The notes below the pieces were generated by a model, which searched no databases, was not told the DNA's origin, and worked only from the letters and a program-made list of their open reading frames with translations. Below are positions 1 to 5,839 of a stretch of DNA of 22,656 nt, in pieces. Origin of the DNA: Candidatus Woesearchaeota archaeon (GTDB lineage Archaea > Nanobdellota > Nanobdellia > SCGC-AAA011-G17 > GW2011-AR20); the NCBI GenBank assembly GCA_018302885.1, contig JAGVZC010000021.1:1-22656 (forward strand), given 5' to 3'. A program made the position numbers and the translations under genes. Each line of letters starts with the position of its first letter. The stretch's first letter is position 1.

Positions 1-2036
1 GTAATGTGCGGGACTATTGGAGCATACAATTTCAGGATTGTAACTAAAATTTTATGCAGGGTGTATTTCGCTGACTGTGTTTTAACACCTTTGTTGTTAT
101 ATAATCTTTTCTTAACAATTTCCAGATAATTATCACAAAAATAATTCCAGAAAAATTCATCCATTAATCTCTTTGCATCCCCTATTTTATATTCTTCATA
201 ATATTCTGTAACTTTCTTGGTTAATTCATTTAATTTAAACAGAAAATATTCATCAAAAGGTTCTAGCTTAACCTTTTTACTCTTATAATTCTCCAGGAAT
301 ATCAAGCTGAATTTTGAAGCATTCCATAATTTAGTAAGGAATCTTTTTCCAGATAGCATCTCGCTTTCGCTGAAGGATAAATCAGAGCCAAAAGTTGCAG
401 AGCCGACCCAGTATCTCAAAGTATCAACATCATATTTCTTTAGAATTTCATCAGCCCAAACTACATTGCCCTTGCTTTTGCTCATTCCTTTTCCTTTTTC
501 ATCAAGAACAAAAGTTCCTATTGCAATGTCTTTCCATGGAATATCCTTGAAATGATAGTATGATTTTAATATTGTGTAAAATGCCCAGGTTCTTATTATA
601 TCATGGCTTTGTGGTCTTAAATCCATAGGCAATAATTTCTTGTTGAATTTAACAGCCAGTTCTGGTGTCAATGAAGAAGTCATCCATGTATCAAAAACAT
701 CACCATCAGGAACAAAATCAGATGAGCCGCATTTGCATTTCCTATTTGGCATATCAAATTCAGGATCAACGGGCAAATCTTTTTCATCAGGAAGGATTAC
801 CCCGCTGCAATTTTTACAATACCAGGCAGGTATAGGAACCCCGTAAAATCTCTGTCTTGAAATGCACCAGTCCCACTGCAGGTTATTAACCCAATCTTCA
901 TATCTTTTCTTGTAAAAATCAGGATGCCATTTGATTTTATTTCCCTGCTTAATTAACTCTTTTTTAAAATCCAGAGTTTTAATGAACCATTGATTTGTAA
1001 TTATATATTCAACAGGATTATTGCATCTCCAGCATGCTCCAACAACCTGCTCCAAATCTTCCTGCTTAACTAATAATTTCTCCTCTTTCAAATCTTTTAG
1101 AATTTCTATTCTTGCTTCTTCCAAAGTCATGCTCTTGTATTTCTTTCCATTGTCATTCAGGCATCCATCTTCATCAACAGAAATTATCAAATCAAGCTTG
1201 TATTTTTTCCACCATTCAATGTCTGTCGTATCCCCGAATGTACAAACCATAACAACCCCAGTGCCAAATTCAGGATCAACTTTCTCATCATTCCTTACCT
1301 CAACTTCATGATTAAACAAAGGAACTTTGATTTTCTTTCCAGCATATTTTGAATATCTCTTGTCCTTTGGATTAACGAAGATGCCAACACAGCTTCCCAA
1401 TAATTCTGGTCTTGTCGTGGCAACAGTCAAATCTCCAAACTTAATGTAATTCAGTTTCGTGACTCTTTTCTTGTCCTCAACTTCAGCCTGTGCCAAGGCA
1501 GTCTTGTGATAAGTGCACCAGATTGTTGGTTCTTCAGCCCTGTAAAGTAATTTCTTCTTGTACAAATCAAGAAAGCTCCACTGGCTTATTCTTTGTGAAT
1601 TCCTGTCAATTGTTGTGTATGATAAAGACCAGTCATAGCTATGTCCCAATTTCTTGAATACCCTATTTGAATAATCTTCTTCAACTTGTTTGGATTCCTT
1701 CAAGCATAATTCCCTGAATGTTTTTCGATCAACCTTTGACTTGTTTAATTTATATTTTTCCTCAACATATTTTTCAGTTGGTAATCCATTATCATCAAAG
1801 CAGGGGGCAAAATAAACATTATAACCCTGCATTCTCCTGAATCTTGCAATTATTTCAAATTGTGTATAGTGCAAAGCATGACCAACATGCAAGTGTCCTG
1901 CAGAGGCATAAGGTGGCGGAACATCTATGGAATAAATTTTCTTTTTTGACTTAAAATCAAATTTGTAGATTTTTTTATCTTCCCAGTATTTCTGCCATTT
2001 GTTTTCTATCTTTTCTGCATCATACTTGTTATCCAT
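1..2036 (-). CDS. valS: Valyl-tRNA synthetase, C-terminus cut by window edge
   Basis: Class I aminoacyl-tRNA synthetase charging tRNA-Val. Translating the minus strand from the ATG at 2036 gives 678 codons open to the left edge. Visible landmarks are the HIGH signature as GHLHVGHA after a Pro-rich DVPPPYAS segment typical of ValRS, the editing-domain motif TTRPELL, a zinc-binding stretch with CKNC and CKCG, the KMSKS loop as GKGMSKSKGN, and the start of the anticodon-binding helical domain near the edge. ValRS is usually longer than 800 residues, so the missing part is the end of the anticodon-binding region and tail. The start fits a TATA element 25-30 nt upstream, implying a leaderless mRNA. 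No frameshift is seen. Confidence 0.96.
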   Translation of the reverse strand, partial: MDNKYDAEKIENKWQKYWEDKKIYKFDFKSKKKIYSIDVPPPYASAGHLHVGHALHYTQFEIIARFRRMQGYNVYFAPCFDDNGLPTEKYVEEKYKLNKSKVDRKTFRELCLKESKQVEEDYSNRVFKKLGHSYDWSLSYTTIDRNSQRISQWSFLDLYKKKLLYRAEEPTIWCTYHKTALAQAEVEDKKRVTKLNYIKFGDLTVATTRPELLGSCVGIFVNPKDKRYSKYAGKKIKVPLFNHEVEVRNDEKVDPEFGTGVVMVCTFGDTTDIEWWKKYKLDLIISVDEDGCLNDNGKKYKSMTLEEARIEILKDLKEEKLLVKQEDLEQVVGACWRCNNPVEYIITNQWFIKTLDFKKELIKQGNKIKWHPDFYKKRYEDWVNNLQWDWCISRQRFYGVPIPAWYCKNCSGVILPDEKDLPVDPEFDMPNRKCKCGSSDFVPDGDVFDTWMTSSLTPELAVKFNKKLLPMDLRPQSHDIIRTWAFYTILKSYYHFKDIPWKDIAIGTFVLDEKGKGMSKSKGNVVWADEILKKYDVDTLRYWVGSATFGSDLSFSESEMLSGKRFLTKLWNASKFSLIFLENYKSKKVKLEPFDEYFLFKLNELTKKVTEYYEEYKIGDAKRLMDEFFWNYFCDNYLEIVKKRLYNNKGVKTQSAKYTLHKILVTILKLYAPIVPHI

Positions 2037-2057
2037 AGAATTTAGTTGGAAATACAT

Positions 2058-2068
2058 TATTTAAATAT
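2058..2068 (-). promoter_or_regulatory. TATA box of valS
   Basis: On the minus strand this reads AAATATTTAAATA, an archaeal BoxA-like element about 25-30 nt upstream of the valS ATG at 2036. The spacing predicts a transcript starting at or next to the start codon. Inferred from spacing and composition only. Confidence 0.55.
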
Positions 2069-2148
2069 TTTTAATAAAACTAGGCTATTCTGTTTAGAGT
2101 AATGAATCACTTAAGATTTATATGGAATAAAGATTATTTTTCAAAATA

Positions 2149-2157
2149 TTTATAAAT
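2149..2157 (+). promoter_or_regulatory. TATA box of tRNA-Ile
   Basis: TTTATAAAT lies about 26 nt upstream of the first bases of the tRNA-Ile gene, the standard archaeal BoxA-to-start distance. It probably also drives the PEBP gene that follows the tRNA. Confidence 0.65.
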
Positions 2158-2181
2158 TAACTTAAATGGTTTCTTAATTAA

Positions 2182-2255
2182 GGGACTGTAGCTTAGCCTG
2201 GTGGAGCACTCGACTGATAATCGAGCGGTCCCCGGTTCAAATCCGGGCAGTCCCA
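2182..2255 (+). tRNA. tRNA-Ile (GAT)
   Basis: Full cloverleaf: acceptor GGGACTG pairs with CAGTCCC, the anticodon stem CTCGA/TCGAG encloses the loop CTGATAA with anticodon GAT, and the T arm CCGG-TTCAAAT-CCGG is canonical. Discriminator base is A and CCA is not encoded. No intron is seen. A short T run directly follows, and the next start codon is 9 nt downstream. Confidence 0.97.
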
Positions 2256-2261
2256 TTTTTT
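2256..2261 (+). terminator. T-run after tRNA-Ile (weak)
   Basis: Six T residues immediately follow the discriminator base. A T-rich stretch is a typical archaeal intrinsic terminator, but it sits only 4 nt before the PEBP start codon, so readthrough is expected if that gene is to be expressed from the same promoter. Confidence 0.3.
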
Positions 2262-2264
2262 AAA

Positions 2265-2774
2265 ATGAATAAGATTATTATACTGTTAATTATTATAATA
2301 TTCATAACAGCTTGTAAAGGAGGTAACAATATGAAAATAACAAGCCCCGCCTTTGAAAATAATGGAAATATTCCAAGCAAATATACTTGTGATGGAAAGA
2401 ATGTTTCTCCGCCATTAATATTTTCAGAAATTTCAGAAAACGCAAAATCATTGGTTTTGATTATGGATGATCCAGATGCTGTAAAACCAGCAGGAAAAGT
2501 TTGGGACCATTGGATTATATTTGATATTCCAAAGGATACAAAAGAAATTCCAGAAGGGCGAGAACCAAGGGGAATGCATGGAAAAGGAACATCTGGAAAC
2601 TTAAAATATCATGGTCCTTGTCCGCCAGATGAAGAGCATAGATACTATTTCAAATTATATGCATTAAACACAGAATTGAATTTATCAGAAGGTTCAGCAA
2701 AAAGTGAAATAGAAAAAGCAATGAAAGGGCATATCATTGAAAAATCGGAGTTAACTGGAAAGTATAAAAGATAA
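2265..2774 (+). CDS. PEBP-family (YbhB/YbcL-like) predicted lipoprotein
   Basis: The 169-residue product belongs to the phosphatidylethanolamine-binding / Raf-kinase-inhibitor-like family, small phosphate- or phospholipid-headgroup-binding proteins of uncertain role in prokaryotes. Family marks are DPDA (69-72), DHW (81-83), the GPCPP turn (117-121) and the HRYYFKLYAL strand. Residues 1-16 form a hydrophobic signal segment ending in the lipobox-like FITAC, predicting lipid attachment at Cys17. An internal ATG at 2331 (Met23) lies 6 nt after a perfect GGAGGT and matches the usual start of cytosolic homologues, so two products are possible. The gene begins 9 nt after tRNA-Ile. Confidence 0.9.
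   Translation: MNKIIILLIIIIFITACKGGNNMKITSPAFENNGNIPSKYTCDGKNVSPPLIFSEISENAKSLVLIMDDPDAVKPAGKVWDHWIIFDIPKDTKEIPEGREPRGMHGKGTSGNLKYHGPCPPDEEHRYYFKLYALNTELNLSEGSAKSEIEKAMKGHIIEKSELTGKYKR
2319..2324 (+). promoter_or_regulatory. Shine-Dalgarno for internal start of PEBP gene
   Basis: GGAGGT, 6 nt before the in-frame ATG at 2331. It lies inside the codons for the Gly-Gly just after the lipobox cysteine. It could direct a shorter, non-lipidated product beginning MKITSP. Confidence 0.45.
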
Positions 2775-2830
2775 ATTATTAATCTCAAATACTCCAAAGC
2801 AACTTCAACTATCTATTTTTATTGCCATTC

Positions 2831-3199
2831 TTAGTTAGGAGTCCATGTAACACTCGGATCATCACAACCTCCTGGGCACCCTCCCCAATTAGCAGAAGGC
2901 TTACACTTTACCTCCTCAATAACATTCCCTTCATCATCATAAGTTAGAGTAGTAGAAGGAAGACACGCTCCATCTGTATCAGCACAATTACATACTACTG
3001 TAACAGTACCTCCAAATAATCTATCACCTTTCCCAATCAAATTTCCTCCAACAAAAATTTGTTGTGCGTTGTTTGCTTCATTCAAATTTACATTTTTATT
3101 TGGTCTTGCCACAATTTCACTCTGACTACATGCTGTCAGAAATACAACACCAATGAAAAGAAAAAATACCAATAAAACCCCAAACATTTTATTCATCAC
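2831..3199 (-). CDS. Small Cys-rich lipoprotein, unknown function
   Basis: A 122-residue protein with an N-terminal hydrophobic helix and lipobox LTAC, predicting lipidation at Cys24 and display outside the membrane. After an Asn-rich linker comes a Cys-rich region (CNCADTDGAC, then CKP, then GGCPGGCDD) that would be stabilised by disulfides or metal. I recognise no family. The five residues after the lipid-bearing Cys, SQSEI, are identical to those in the lipoprotein at 21345-21974. Two adjacent ATGs (3199 and 3196) are possible starts, with GGAGAGG about 6-9 nt upstream. A TATA-like element lies about 45 nt upstream. The gene is convergent with the PEBP gene. Confidence 0.8.
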   Translation of the reverse strand: MMNKMFGVLLVFFLFIGVVFLTACSQSEIVARPNKNVNLNEANNAQQIFVGGNLIGKGDRLFGGTVTVVCNCADTDGACLPSTTLTYDDEGNVIEEVKCKPSANWGGCPGGCDDPSVTWTPN

Positions 3200-3242
3200 A
3201 TATCCTCTCCTTTTTTACTCATACAAGAATCTAGTACATTTT

Positions 3243-3258
3243 GATATATATATATATC
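3243..3258 (-). promoter_or_regulatory. Palindromic AT-repeat TATA element
   Basis: The alternating stretch GATATATATATATATC is its own reverse complement and ends about 44 nt before the lipoprotein start codon. It is the best TATA candidate for that gene and would give a short leader holding the GGAGAGG ribosome-binding site. Confidence 0.45.
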
Positions 3259-3283
3259 TCGGTTTTAGAAAACATAAAAGAAT

Positions 3284-3607
3284 TTAGCTTATCTTACTTC
3301 CATTTTCAATGTCTTTATCAACAGTAAGTAAAACAACATTTTCTTTATTATTATCAGAAGCAGCCAATAACATTCCCTGGCTTTTAATTCCTCTTAATTC
3401 TTTCTCTTCTAGATTACAGACAACAATTATTTTCTTGCCAATAAGTTCTTTCTTGGAATAATGATTTTTTATTCCAGCAACCAAAGTTCTTTCTTCTCCA
3501 GTATTCACATTAATAATATACAATTTATCTGCACTTGGATGATCATTTACTTCTTTTATCTCTCCAACCTTCAATTCAATTTTCTTGAAATCATTAAAAG
3601 TTATCAT
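3284..3607 (-). CDS. Stand-alone tRNA-binding OB-fold protein (MetRS-beta/Arc1p C-terminal type)
   Basis: The 107 residues correspond to one tRNA-binding domain (EMAP-II/Trbp111/MetRS C-terminal family). Marks are KVGEIKEVNDHPSADKLY near the N-terminus and the family signature NLEEKELRGIKSQGMLLAA around residues 65-83. Such proteins bind tRNA non-specifically and help aminoacyl-tRNA synthetases, mainly MetRS; many archaea encode this domain as a separate subunit. The start ATG overlaps the stop of the upstream cyclophilin gene by 4 nt (ATGA), so the two are probably translationally coupled. Confidence 0.93.
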   Translation of the reverse strand: MITFNDFKKIELKVGEIKEVNDHPSADKLYIINVNTGEERTLVAGIKNHYSKKELIGKKIIVVCNLEEKELRGIKSQGMLLAASDNNKENVVLLTVDKDIENGSKIS

Positions 3608-4140
3608 ATTAAATAAGCCCTAACAATCACAACATCCTCCAATGGTTTATCTTGTGCATTTTTCTCAACTTTTGCTATCTTATCAACAACATTCATACCT
3701 TCAACAACTTTTCCAAAAACAGGATGTTTTCCATCTAGGAAATTGTTATTGATTAGATTTATGAAAAACTGGCTTCCTCCAGTATTTGGACCTGCATTGG
3801 CCATAGAAATTGTTCCTCTGTTATTTTTATCCAAATCTGAATTTTTAAATTCATCTTTTATTGTATATCCAGGACCACCCGCACCAGTTCCGATTGGGTC
3901 TCCTCCTTGTATCATAAAACCATCAATTACTCTATGAAAAATTACGCCATCATAGAATTTCTCTTGAACAAGTTTCTTGAAGTTTCCTGCAGTAATTGGC
4001 ATTTCTTTATCATACAATTCAATCACAACATCCCCCTGCGTTGTTTCCAATTTAACTTTTGGATTTTCATTCATTTCATTTCCTCCACAACCTGCAATAA
4101 ATACCAACAAAATGATTAATATTATTATATTGTTTCTCAT
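3604..4140 (-). CDS. Cyclophilin-type peptidyl-prolyl isomerase, predicted lipoprotein
   Basis: A 178-residue protein consisting of a signal segment with lipobox FIAGC (Cys18) followed by a complete cyclophilin domain from about residue 28. Catalytic and binding residues of the family are present: FHRVIDGFMIQGGD supplies Arg70, Phe75 and Gln78, GSQFF supplies Gln124 and Phe126, and LDGKHPVFG supplies His139. The cyclosporin-contact Trp is replaced by Phe134, as in many prokaryotic forms. Likely role: cis-trans proline isomerisation during folding of exported proteins. A GGAGG followed 7 nt later by an in-frame ATG (Met23, at 4074) offers a cytosolic alternative product. It is upstream partner of the overlapping tRNA-binding gene. 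Confidence 0.94.
   Translation of the reverse strand: MRNNIIILIILLVFIAGCGGNEMNENPKVKLETTQGDVVIELYDKEMPITAGNFKKLVQEKFYDGVIFHRVIDGFMIQGGDPIGTGAGGPGYTIKDEFKNSDLDKNNRGTISMANAGPNTGGSQFFINLINNNFLDGKHPVFGKVVEGMNVVDKIAKVEKNAQDKPLEDVVIVRAYLI
4082..4086 (-). promoter_or_regulatory. Shine-Dalgarno for internal start of cyclophilin gene
   Basis: On the minus strand GGAGG lies 7 nt before the in-frame ATG at 4074-4072 (Met23), encoded by the Gly-Gly pair right after lipobox Cys18. It could give a product lacking the signal segment. Confidence 0.4.
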
Positions 4141-4147
4141 AAAAACC

Positions 4148-4157
4148 TTAAAAAATG
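4148..4157 (+). promoter_or_regulatory. TATA-like element of tRNA-Gly
   Basis: CTTAAAAAAT is centred about 28 nt upstream of the tRNA-Gly gene. It is a modest match to archaeal BoxA, chosen for its position. Confidence 0.4.
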
Positions 4158-4161
4158 CTTA

Positions 4162-4170
4162 GTTTAAATA
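4162..4170 (-). promoter_or_regulatory. TATA box of cyclophilin operon
   Basis: On the minus strand this reads TATTTAAAC, about 23-30 nt upstream of the cyclophilin ATG at 4140, consistent with a leaderless transcript. It interleaves with the tRNA-Gly promoter on the other strand. Confidence 0.5.
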
Positions 4171-4180
4171 ATTAACTAAT

Positions 4181-4251
4181 GCAGTAATAGTTCAGTGGCA
4201 GAATATAAGCTTCCCAAGCTTAGGATCCGGGTCCGATTCCCGGTTACTGCA
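4181..4251 (+). tRNA. tRNA-Gly (CCC), C at position 55
   Basis: Acceptor GCAGTAA pairs with TTACTGC. The D arm is GTTC-AGTGGCA-GAAT. The anticodon stem TAAGC/GCTTA holds the loop TTCCCAA with anticodon CCC, reading GGG. The T stem CCGGG/CCCGG is perfect, but the T loop reads TCCGATT rather than the usual TTCGATT, putting C where the near-universal U55 (pseudouridine 55) belongs. The discriminator is A; CCA is not encoded. No intron. Confidence 0.93.
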
Positions 4252-4254
4252 AAC

Positions 4255-4264
4255 TTTTATAAAA
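4255..4264 (+). promoter_or_regulatory. TATA box of the Gln-Glu-Leu tRNA run
   Basis: TTTTATAAAA is centred about 27 nt upstream of the predicted 5' end of tRNA-Gln. The next two tRNAs and trmY follow with gaps of 3, 4 and 24 nt and no TATA-like element of their own, so this promoter may serve all of them. Confidence 0.6.
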
Positions 4265-4288
4265 TAAATTTCTAATTAGATTTGATAT

Positions 4289-4361
4289 AGTCCCGTAGTC
4301 TAGTGGTCTAAGATACGGCCCTCTGGAGGCTGTGACGGAGGTTCGAATCCTCCCGGGACTA
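4289..4361 (+). tRNA. tRNA-Gln (CTG)
   Basis: Acceptor AGTCCCG pairs with CGGGACT, with the A1-U72 pair usual in archaeal tRNA-Gln. The anticodon stem CGGCC/GGCTG (one G-U pair) holds the loop CTCTGGA with anticodon CTG. The T arm GGAGG-TTCGAAT-CCTCC is canonical. Discriminator A, no encoded CCA, no intron. Confidence 0.96.
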
Positions 4362-4364
4362 AAA

Positions 4365-4439
4365 GCTCCTGTCGTCCAGTCCGGTCTAAGACCTCGGATT
4401 CTCGATCCGATAACCCGGGTTCAAATCCCGGCGGGAGCA
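4365..4439 (+). tRNA. tRNA-Glu (CTC)
   Basis: Acceptor GCTCCTG pairs with CGGGAGC (one G-U). The anticodon stem TCGGA/TCCGA holds the loop TTCTCGA with anticodon CTC. The T arm CCGGG-TTCAAAT-CCCGG is canonical. It begins 3 nt after tRNA-Gln and ends 4 nt before tRNA-Leu, so the three are probably cut from one transcript. Confidence 0.96.
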
Positions 4440-4443
4440 TTAT

Positions 4444-4566
4444 GCGGGAGTGCCGGAGTGGTCAAACTAAGCTTTTGAAAAAGTTTAATCAAAAGTAGGA
4501 CCAGACGGGCTAGCTTCAGGGGTTAGTGGCTTAGTGCCTACGCAGGTTCGAACCCTGTCTCCCGCA
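4444..4566 (+). tRNA. tRNA-Leu (CAG) interrupted by a D-arm intron
   Basis: The gene is 123 nt; removing 39 nt (4466-4504) leaves an 84-nt type II tRNA. Its parts are acceptor GCGGGAG/CTCCCGC, D arm CCG-GAGTGGTCAAA-CGG, anticodon stem CTAGC/GTTAG with loop TTCAGGG (anticodon CAG, G37), a long variable arm built on GGC/GCC, and T arm GCAGG-TTCGAAC-CCTGT. The D stem forms only when the insert is removed. An alternative reading as tRNA-Ser (TGA), using a TTTTGAA stretch that is really inside the intron, leaves no D stem. trmY begins 24 nt after the tRNA. Confidence 0.93.
4466..4504 (+). other. Non-canonical 39-nt tRNA intron with bulge-helix-bulge
   Basis: The exon strand GGTC (4460-4463) pairs with intron GACC (4499-4502), giving the 4-bp central helix. 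It is flanked by 3-nt bulges AAA (4464-4466) and AGA (4503-4505). Cutting after the second base of each bulge, the archaeal splicing-endonuclease rule, removes exactly 4466-4504. Inside, CTA (4467-4469) pairs with TAG (4496-4498) and CTTTTGA (4472-4478) with TCAAAAG (4489-4495), closing a 10-nt loop. The junction lies in the D loop rather than at the canonical 37/38 site. Confidence 0.88.
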
Positions 4567-4590
4567 GAGATAATTTGTAAAAATTCAAAA

Positions 4591-5202
4591 ATGAGAGAAT
4601 TTATTTATTATTCAAACAAAGGAAGAACCTCAGGCAATTTCACAGATTTAATGAAAGCGGGGAGAATGGATATAATTTGTCATATAGTAATCAATTCATT
4701 CTTTTTATCTCAAAAAATGAGGGATGATGTAAAACTTCACTTAATCCTTAACGGGCCCCCTGACCCTCCAAAGCATATTGAAATAACAGCAAGTACTAAA
4801 GAAGGAATGCCAGAAACAGGAAAAGAAGTTGGAAGCGTTGATATAAGCAAGAAAGACATCGCAGGTTTGATAAAAATAATTTTATATAAATATAAAAAAG
4901 GAAAAAAATCAGAACCATACAAAGGAATTTTCATAGAGAAAAAAAGTTTTGTAAAAGTCATTGATGAATTAAAAGACAGAAATATATATCTATTGGATAA
5001 AAAAGGAGAAGATATTTCCAAAATAAAAATAAAGGAGAATCCAGTATTCATAATTGGGGATCATGAAGGAATTCCAAAAAAAGTAAAGAGATACATTTTA
5101 AAAAATAAAGATGTGAATCCAATAAGCATTGGACCTAAAGTGTACTTTGCATCTCATGTTGTTGTAATATTAAATAACATTTTGGATAGAAATGAAATTT
5201 GA
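4591..5202 (+). CDS. trmY: tRNA (pseudouridine54-N1)-methyltransferase TrmY
   Basis: SPOUT-fold, SAM-dependent enzyme that methylates pseudouridine 54 in the T loop of archaeal tRNAs. The 203-residue product from the ATG at 4591 opens with MREFIYYSNKGRTSGNF, has the internal ILNGPPDPPKHIEI segment, and carries the trefoil-knot SAM-binding loops IGDHEGIP (about 154-161) and ISIGPKVYFASH (about 177-188). Length is normal for the family. A longer in-frame reading from 4534 would begin inside tRNA-Leu and is rejected. It heads an operon with rsmA, the zinc-ribbon gene and the ASCH gene, and may be co-transcribed with the tRNAs, its likely substrates. Confidence 0.94.
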   Translation: MREFIYYSNKGRTSGNFTDLMKAGRMDIICHIVINSFFLSQKMRDDVKLHLILNGPPDPPKHIEITASTKEGMPETGKEVGSVDISKKDIAGLIKIILYKYKKGKKSEPYKGIFIEKKSFVKVIDELKDRNIYLLDKKGEDISKIKIKENPVFIIGDHEGIPKKVKRYILKNKDVNPISIGPKVYFASHVVVILNNILDRNEI

Positions 5203-5839
5203 CCAGCATTTTTTGATAAATGAAGAATTGGCAGAAGAGATAGTTTCCTATCTAAAGATAAAACCAAATGAATCTGTATTGGAAATAGGTCCAGGAAAGG
5301 GAATACTTACAAAGTTTCTTCAAAAAGCAACATTGGTTGAATTAGATAATAATTTATGCGAAGAATTAAAGAAAAAATTTCCAAAACATAAGATAATCAA
5401 CAAGAATATTCTAAAGATAAAATTAAACTATGACAAGATAATAGGAAACATCCCTTATTCAATATCAGAGCCTTTGATTAATAAATTGCTAAAATCAGAC
5501 TTCAAGCTTGTAGTTTTAACAGTTCCAGAGAAATTCCTTACAAAAGGCTTATTATCTTTAATCATTCCGGATTTGCTGGAAATAAAAACATTAAAAGTGA
5601 TAGATAAAAAAGAATTCAGCCCAAAGCCAAAAGTAAATTCAAAGGTTATTTCAATAAAAAAGAAAAGTTTAAATAAACAGCAAAAAATAATCAAAAAAAT
5701 TTATATGCAATCAGACAAGAAATTAAAAAATATTATAAATACTGATTTAGAATTCAAAAATAAAAGGATAAGGGAATTAAATTTAAATGAATGGAAGGTG
5801 TTGATGAATGACATTAAAAGAACCGCAATCAATGGATGA
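5192..5839 (+). CDS. rsmA: 16S rRNA dimethyladenosine transferase KsgA/Dim1, short form
   Basis: SAM-dependent enzyme that dimethylates two adjacent adenosines in the 3'-terminal hairpin of 16S rRNA late in 30S assembly. Visible are DQHFL at the N-terminus, motif I VLEIGPGKG (29-37), the acidic post-I motif VELDN, and catalytic motif IV NIPYS (86-90). At 215 residues it is shorter than the usual 250-280, with a reduced C-terminal domain. The Asp usual in the next SAM-contact motif (GDAL-like) is Asn72 in KNIL, and the first motif has DQHFL instead of GQHFL. The start overlaps trmY by 11 nt. Confidence 0.9.
   Translation: MKFDQHFLINEELAEEIVSYLKIKPNESVLEIGPGKGILTKFLQKATLVELDNNLCEELKKKFPKHKIINKNILKIKLNYDKIIGNIPYSISEPLINKLLKSDFKLVVLTVPEKFLTKGLLSLIIPDLLEIKTLKVIDKKEFSPKPKVNSKVISIKKKSLNKQQKIIKKIYMQSDKKLKNIINTDLEFKNKRIRELNLNEWKVLMNDIKRTAING

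Noticed and set aside
640..1311. Two plus-strand frames within the valS region
   Set aside because: They are antisense to conserved ValRS sequence including the catalytic motifs.
3241..3260. TA dinucleotide repeat as a repeat element
   Set aside because: Only about 16 bp and placed as a promoter; treated as a TATA element.
4444..4566. tRNA-Ser (TGA) reading using the TTTTGAA stretch as anticodon loop
   Set aside because: That stretch is in the insert; with it as anticodon arm no D stem forms, whereas CAG with the insert removed gives a perfect tRNA-Leu.
4534..4590. N-terminal extension of TrmY starting inside the tRNA
   Set aside because: The first 19 residues are tRNA sequence; the family starts at MREFIYYS (4591).
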